A stretch of 64,000 bases of DNA, taken from NCBI RefSeq assembly GCF_022568775.1, contig NZ_JAKZHW010000002.1, positions 1 to 64,000 on the forward strand, given 5' to 3'. The notes beneath the pieces are model-generated. The model was not told the origin of the DNA, ran no database searches, and saw only the letters and a program-made list of their open reading frames with translations. This DNA comes from Sphingomonas telluris. GTDB lineage: Bacteria > Pseudomonadota > Alphaproteobacteria > Sphingomonadales > Sphingomonadaceae. Below, piece after piece: positions 59,801-64,000 of this stretch (position 1 is the stretch's first letter; every line of letters starts with the position of its first letter). The translations under genes and the position numbers were made by a program.

Positions 59801-62800
59801 CGTAATTGCCGCGAGCACGGGCGTATCGTTCACGCCATTGAGATTGATGGTCAGCGTCTGGGGCGCGCTGGTGGCCGATCCATCGCTGGCCGTGAACGTG
59901 AAGCTGGTGGTGGTGCCGGCCTTCAGCGCCTCGATCGCCGCGTCGTCCGGAACGAACTTGTACGCACCGCTCGTGCTGTTGAGGTAGAGCGTACCGTACG
60001 AATTGCTCACGGACTTGTCGAAGCCGAGCTGGGTTGCGTCGTTCACCTGCCCAGCAGCCGCGTAGGTCAGCGTATCGCCATCGCGGTCACTACCGCTCAG
60101 GGTGCCGGTATGATCGGCGAACGCGTCGTCAGCGGCCGTGTCGTTGTAGGTCGCCGCCGTGATCGCGGCGAGCTCCGGCGTGTCGTTGGCGCCGTTGAGA
60201 TTGATCGTGAGCGTCTGGCTGTCCGACGCCGTTCCATCGCTGGCCGTGAGGGTGAAGCTGGTGGTCGTGCCAGCCTTCAGGATCTCGATCGCTGCATCGT
60301 CCGGCACGAACTTGTACGCACCGCTCGTGCTGTTGAGGTAGAGCGTACCGTAGGCGTTGCTGACCTGCTTGTCGAAGCCGGGCTCCACCGAGGCGCTCTG
60401 GCCCGCCACCGAATAGGTCAGCGTATCGCCATCGCGATCGCTTGCGCTGAGCGTGCCGGTGTGCACCAGGAACGTGTCGTCACCGGGTGTGTCGTTGTAC
60501 GTCGCCGACGGGATCGCGGCGAGCAGCGGCGTATCGTTCACGCCGTTCAGGTTGATGGTCAGCGTCTGCGGTGCGCTGGTCGCTGTTCCGTCGCTCGCTG
60601 TGAAGGTGAAACTAGTGGTTGTCCCTGCCTTCAGCGCCTCGATCGCCGCATCGTCCGGAACGAACTTGTACGCACCGCTCGTGCTGTTCAGGTACAGAGT
60701 CCCGAAGCTGTTGGTGACCGACTTGTCGTAGCCGACCTGGCTCGCGTCGTTCACCTGCCCAGCAGCCGCATAGGTCAGCGAATCCCCATCCCGGTCGCTG
60801 CCGCCGAGCGTTCCAGTGTGATCGGCAAACGTGTCGTCACCCGCGGTGTCGTTGTAGGTCGCGGCCGTGATCGCGGCGAGGTCCGGCGTATCGTTGGCGC
60901 CGTTGAGATTGATCGTGAGCGTCTCGGTGTCAGTACCGCCGGACGCGTCCGTGACGGTCAGGGCAAATCCGAGGCTCGTGCCGGTCTTCAGCTGCTCGAT
61001 CGCGCCATCGTTCGGAACGAACGTGTACGCGCCGCTCGCGCTGTTCAGATAGAGCGTGCCGTAAGCGCTCGTCTTGGAGACGTTGTAGCCCGCTAGGCTG
61101 TTGTCGGCCCCGCCACCCGTAATGCCGTAGGTCGCGGTGTCGCCCGTGTCGCGGTCGGTCGAGCTAAGCGTGCCGTTGGCCGCGGTGAACGTGTCGTCCG
61201 CCGCCGTATCCGTGTACGTGGCGCTCGTCAGCGACGCGGTGAGTTCGGGATTGTCATTCGCGCCTGTGATGTTGATCGTCAGCGTTTCGCTGTCGCTGGC
61301 GCTCGATCCGTCGGTGACCGTCAGGGTGAAACCGACGCTCGTATCGGCCTTGAGCCCTTCGATCGCACTGTCGTTCGGAACGAAGGTGTACGCACCGGTC
61401 GCGCTGTCCAGATATAGCGTTCCGTAAGCGCTCGTCTTGGAGACGTTGTAGCCGGCCAGGCTGTTGTCCGGGCTGCCTCCGGTGATGCCGTAGACCGCGG
61501 TATCTCCTGCGTCGCGATCGACCGTGCTGAGGGTGCCGTTGACGGCGGCGAACGTATCGTCGGCGGCCGTATCCGTCAGCGTCGCCGCCGTGGTCGATGC
61601 GGTCAGTTCCGGAGTGTCGTTTACGCCGTTCAGCGTGATCGTCAGCGTGTCCGTGTCGAACGCGCCGGAGCCGTCGGTGACGCGGACCGTGAAGTCGACC
61701 TGATCGGTCGTTTTCAGGCCCTCGATGGCGGTGTCGTTCGGCACGAACTTGTACGCGCCTGAAGTGCTGTTCAGGTACAGCGTGCCGTACGTCGTCGCCA
61801 GCTCGCGATCGAAGCCAAATTCCGAGGAGGCAGACGAGCCGTCGATCGCGAACGTCTTCGTGTCAACCGTGTCGCGATCGGTCGCCGTCAGCGTCCCTGT
61901 GGTGTCGACGAACGTGTCGTCGCCTGACGTGTCGGTGTAGGTCGCCCCGGTGACCGTCCCGAGCTCGGGCGTATCGTTCGCGCCGTTGAGGTTGATGGTC
62001 AGCGTCTCCGGCGCGCTCGTTGCGGAGCCATCGCTGGCCGTGAAGCTGAAGCTCGTCGTCGTGGCGCTCTTCAGCCCTTCGATCGCCGTGTCATTCGGAA
62101 CGAACTTGTACGCACCCGACGTGCTGTTGAGGTACAGAGTCCCGAAGCTGTTCGTGACCGACTTGTCGAAGCCCAATTGGCTAGCATCATCGCCCTGTCC
62201 GGCGACGGCGTAGGTCAGCGTGGTATCGTCGCGGTCGCTTCCGCTCAACGTCCCCGAGTGTGCCAGGAACGTGTCGTCGCCGGCGGTATCGTTGTAGGTG
62301 GCCGCCGTGATCGCGGCGAGCTCCGGCGTGTCGTTTGCGCCGGTCAGATTGATGGTCAGCGTTTCGCTATCGGTTGCCGACGATCCGTCGGTCACCGTCA
62401 GCGTGAAGGTCGCGCTGGCATTTGCCTTGAGCGCCTCGATCGCGCCGTCGTTGGGAACGAACGTGTACGCACCGGTGGACGTGTTGAGGTACAGCTTGCC
62501 GTACGTGCTTGACTTCGAGACGTCGTAGCCTGCCAGGCTGTTGTCAGCGGCTCCGCCATCGATGCCGTAAGTGGCGGTGTCGGAGGCGTCGCGGTCGGTC
62601 GATGTCAGCGTTCCGTTCACGGCGCTGAACGTGTCGTCCGCAGCGGTGTCCACATAGGTGTGGCTCGTCAGGCTGGCGCTGAGCTCCGGCGTGTCATTCA
62701 CCCCGTTGAGCGTGATGGTCAGCGTGTCGATGTCGGTCGCGGATGAGCCATCAGTCACCGTGACGACGAAGTCCACGTGATCTGTGCTCTTCAGGCCCTC

Positions 62801-64000
62801 GATAGCCGCGTCGTTGGCGACGAACTTGTACGCACCCGACGTGCTGTTGAAGTACAGGGTGCCGTACGTGCTGAAGACCTTCTGGTTGTAGTCGGGGTCG
62901 CCAACGACGGCGGTTTGGCCGGGAACCGAAAACACACGGGTGTCGCCGCTGTCGCGATCGGTCGACGTGAACGTGCCGGTGATGTCGGAGAACGAGTCGT
63001 CGGCCGCCGTGTCCGTGTAGGACGCATCGGTGATCGTGCCGATCTCCGGCGTGTCATTCGCACCGTTCAAGGTGATCGTCAGCGTGTCGGAATCGCTTGC
63101 CAACGAACCGTCGGTCACGCGAACAGTAAAGTCGACGTGCTGCGTCGACTTCAGTCCCTCGATCGCACCGTCGTTGGGGACGAACTTGTACGCGCCGGTG
63201 GAGCCGTTGAGGTAGAGCGTGCCGTAGGCGGTCGCATATTCCTGGTCGAAGCCGCTTTCCAAGGTGCCCACTGCGCCATCGATCGAGAAAGTCTTCGTGT
63301 CGACGGTGTCACGGTCGCTCGAGGTCAAGATGCCCGTGACATTGCCGAACGTGTCGTCATTGGCGGTATCGGTGTAACTCGCGCCCGTGACCGTCCCGAG
63401 CTCCGGCGTGTCGTTGACGCCGTTGAGATTGATGGTCAGCGTCTGCGGCGCGCTAGTCGCCGTGCCGTCGCTCGCGGTGAAGCTGAAGCTCGTGGTCGTT
63501 GCCGACTTCAGGCCCTCGATCGCAGTATCGTTTGGAACGAACTTGTACGCACCGGTCGTGCTGTTGAGGTACAGAGTCCCGAAGCTGTTGGTGACCTGCT
63601 TGTCGAAGCCCGGTTCCACCGAGGCGCCCTGGCCCGCGACCGAATAAGTCAGCGTGTCATTATCGCGATCGCTTCCGCCGAGCGCGCCCGTAACATTTGC
63701 AAACGTGTCATCGCCGGCCGTGTCGTTGTAGGTCGCCGACGGGATGGCCGCGAGCTCTGGCGTGTCGTTCACGCCGTTGAGATTGATGGTCAGCGTCTTG
63801 CTGTCGCTGGCTCCCGATCCATCCGTCACGGTCAGTGAGAAGCCAACGCTCTCGGTACTCTTGAGATGCTCAATCCCACCGTCATTGGGAACGAACGTGT
63901 AAGCCCCGCTCGTGCTGTTGAGATACAGCGTTCCGTAGGTGCTGGACTTCGATACGTCGTAGCCCGCCAGTGTGTTGTCTGCCGCCCCGCCAGTGATGCC
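56843..64000 (-). CDS. giant VCBS-repeat RTX protein, C-terminal part (5' end outside window)
   Basis: About 2385 residues are visible and the frame runs off the right edge, so the start is missing. Going toward the C-terminus there are 14 VCBS-type repeats of about 118 residues (NGVNDTPELAAITAATYNDT... FGTLYLNSTSGAYKFVPND), then a bridging region (NDEPVVDLNGSATG to STGTITLKVV) with cadherin-like elements. Next come about six RTX-type calcium repeats (LIGNAGNDLLIGGDNTDDLQ, GGGGNDTLDGGAG, GGNGNDTITGGTGADQLTGG). The end (VDTITDFDANGVDKISLN, LYYDADGNGAGARI, DFLFGP) is the peptidase-M10-C-like type I secretion signal. It is a surface or biofilm adhesin in kind. No type I secretion genes are in view. 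Confidence 0.9.
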   Translation of the reverse strand, partial: GITGGAADNTLAGYDVSKSSTYGTLYLNSTSGAYTFVPNDGGIEHLKSTESVGFSLTVTDGSGASDSKTLTINLNGVNDTPELAAIPSATYNDTAGDDTFANVTGALGGSDRDNDTLTYSVAGQGASVEPGFDKQVTNSFGTLYLNSTTGAYKFVPNDTAIEGLKSATTTSFSFTASDGTATSAPQTLTINLNGVNDTPELGTVTGASYTDTANDDTFGNVTGILTSSDRDTVDTKTFSIDGAVGTLESGFDQEYATAYGTLYLNGSTGAYKFVPNDGAIEGLKSTQHVDFTVRVTDGSLASDSDTLTITLNGANDTPEIGTITDASYTDTAADDSFSDITGTFTSTDRDSGDTRVFSVPGQTAVVGDPDYNQKVFSTYGTLYFNSTSGAYKFVANDAAIEGLKSTDHVDFVVTVTDGSSATDIDTLTITLNGVNDTPELSASLTSHTYVDTAADDTFSAVNGTLTSTDRDASDTATYGIDGGAADNSLAGYDVSKSSTYGKLYLNTSTGAYTFVPNDGAIEALKANASATFTLTVTDGSSATDSETLTINLTGANDTPELAAITAATYNDTAGDDTFLAHSGTLSGSDRDDTTLTYAVAGQGDDASQLGFDKSVTNSFGTLYLNSTSGAYKFVPNDTAIEGLKSATTTSFSFTASDGSATSAPETLTINLNGANDTPELGTVTGATYTDTSGDDTFVDTTGTLTATDRDTVDTKTFAIDGSSASSEFGFDRELATTYGTLYLNSTSGAYKFVPNDTAIEGLKTTDQVDFTVRVTDGSGAFDTDTLTITLNGVNDTPELTASTTAATLTDTAADDTFAAVNGTLSTVDRDAGDTAVYGITGGSPDNSLAGYNVSKTSAYGTLYLDSATGAYTFVPNDSAIEGLKADTSVGFTLTVTDGSSASDSETLTINITGANDNPELTASLTSATYTDTAADDTFTAANGTLSSTDRDTGDTATYGITGGGADNSLAGYNVSKTSAYGTLYLNSASGAYTFVPNDGAIEQLKTGTSLGFALTVTDASGGTDTETLTINLNGANDTPDLAAITAATYNDTAGDDTFADHTGTLGGSDRDGDSLTYAAAGQVNDASQVGYDKSVTNSFGTLYLNSTSGAYKFVPDDAAIEALKAGTTTSFTFTASDGTATSAPQTLTINLNGVNDTPLLAAIPSATYNDTPGDDTFLVHTGTLSASDRDGDTLTYSVAGQSASVEPGFDKQVSNAYGTLYLNSTSGAYKFVPDDAAIEILKAGTTTSFTLTASDGTASDSQTLTINLNGANDTPELAAITAATYNDTAADDAFADHTGTLSGSDRDGDTLTYAAAGQVNDATQLGFDKSVSNSYGTLYLNSTSGAYKFVPDDAAIEALKAGTTTSFTFTASDGSATSAPQTLTINLNGVNDTPVLAAITAATYNDTAGDDTFVNVTGTLAGTDRDNDALTYAATGQVNDNTQLGYDKSVANTYGTLYLNSTSGAYKFVPNDAAIEALKAGTSTSFTFTASDGTATSNSQTLTINLNGVSDTPQLAAITAATYNDTAADDTFVNVTGTLNGSDRDNDALTYSATGQVNDLTQAGFDKSVANTYGTLYLNSTSGAYKFVPNDGAIEALKAGTSTSFTFTASDGAATSNSQTLTINLNGVNDTPQLAAITAATYNDTAADDTFANVTGTLSGSDRDNDTLTYSATGQVSDLSQTGFDKSVSNAYGTLYLNSSSGAYKFVPNDAAIEGLQAATSTSFSFTANDGTANSAPQTLTINFNAVNDEPVVDLNGSATGGTGATLNYTAGSAAAVIAPAGIVTDRDSANFDTGSLNVAISGATAADTLTIFNQGTGAGQIGISGSNVTYGGVVIGTFSGGSGGTALQINFNASATQAAVSALVEDIRYSNATSGAATKTVTYSLVDGDGVANGGDDTGTATATINVTAGNQPPVPTNDVIWASNNTVVTLSSDVLLGNDTDTDGLALTLVSVSAPAGALGGSGNVTVNADGTFSFTTGAAGGTTSAPTVITLTYTESDGAGNTSTGTITLKVVTTDLNNADTIDLSQAVVGAYQASYISSLGGNDSLTDGSGLGTLIGGDNNDTLIGNAGNDLLIGGDNTDDLQGGAGNDILRGGIGNNDKMDGGAGTDLLDFSDGTTAITFTLDQTAGSHAIANATGGLGNGDTYQNMEGVIGTSQADTITGSSLNDILRGGGGNDTLDGGAGTGDLIDFSDGAAGITFALVQSSSNTVFNTGAANLGSDTYKNMEGVIGTNFSDSLTGSAGNDILQGGGGNDVINGGNGNDTITGGTGADQLTGGAGNDIFVFTSPLNNVDTITDFDANGVDKISLNSTAFSALGAAFDATEFAANAGGTAQDGNDFILYDTTTGNLYYDADGNGAGARILIATLTSPTGTVDHGDFLFGP
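58755..64000 (-). repeat. tandem VCBS repeat array at DNA level
   Basis: The coding DNA of 14 whole repeats and part of another is itself repetitive, with a period of roughly 350 bases. Three sub-types recur: one with LAAITAATYNDTAGDDTF, one with ASLTSATYTDTAADDTF and ITGG-ADNSLAGYNVS, and one with LGTVTGASYTDT and VDTKTF. The NDTP and GTLYLNSTSGAYKFVPND blocks are nearly constant. Such arrays change copy number by recombination and are difficult to assemble. Confidence 0.85.

Noticed and set aside
58755..64000. CRISPR-like array in the regularly repeated DNA
   Set aside because: Repeats are about 350 bases, coding and in frame (VCBS). There are no short repeats with unique spacers and no cas genes.

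Overview
The window is high-GC alphaproteobacterial DNA, most likely from Sphingomonadales (Sphingomonas or a close relative). The pointers are the TonB-dependent receptor and MFS catabolic island, the PEP-CTERM protein, the alphaproteobacterial 41-residue L36, the split cox locus, and many 4-base GTGA or ATGA stop/start overlaps. No species can be named from the sequence alone.

Region 1 (1-3.8 kb): the C-terminal end of a TPR protein, a short tyrosine recombinase with a small helical ORF lying between two inverted copies of a 30-bp palindrome, then mmsA. Just upstream of mmsA is the end of a truncated gene, which may mark the edge of an insertion.

Region 2 (3.8-20.1 kb): a catabolic island. 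One leftward run encodes a DUF885 HELVPGHH hydrolase, an MFS carrier, a TonB-dependent receptor, a FAD amine/amino-acid oxidase, a free-standing LeuA-type regulatory domain and a RidA protein. A second leftward run encodes an M81 (MlrC-like) metallopeptidase, an amidohydrolase, a DadA-like oxidase, an esterase and an FMN alpha-hydroxy-acid oxidase. A D-aminopeptidase/MlrB-like serine hydrolase is read rightward from the head of the second run. A TetR regulator lies between the runs. TACA-N4-TGTA palindromes occur at both divergent promoter regions, so the island can be read as one regulon. I infer uptake and breakdown of a peptide, possibly one with D-residues or ester bonds.

Region 3 (20.1-25.5 kb): a 52-residue zinc-ribbon protein, a second serine hydrolase with a membrane tail, an NrtS-like membrane protein, a secreted alpha/beta hydrolase, and an ECF41 sigma factor with its CMD partner and a textbook ECF41 promoter.

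Region 4 (25.6-29.3 kb): a small integrative element beside tRNA-Ser(GGA). It has a frameshifted integrase and a leftward operon (AlpA regulator, two small proteins, a PC4-like protein and an HUH-type Rep-like protein), followed by a 199-bp concentric palindrome.

Region 5 (29.4-56.8 kb): core genes. These are ccmAB, the cytochrome oxidase assembly operon (ctaB to M16 and a methyltransferase), ctaC-ctaD, pyrE-pdxJ-acpS-lepB, rpsU, rpmJ, purT, galE, three L,D-transpeptidase-like proteins, three peptidyl-prolyl isomerases, two PilZ proteins and an M28 peptidase.

Region 6 (56.8-64 kb): the C-terminal part of a giant VCBS-repeat, RTX-type secreted protein whose start lies beyond the window.
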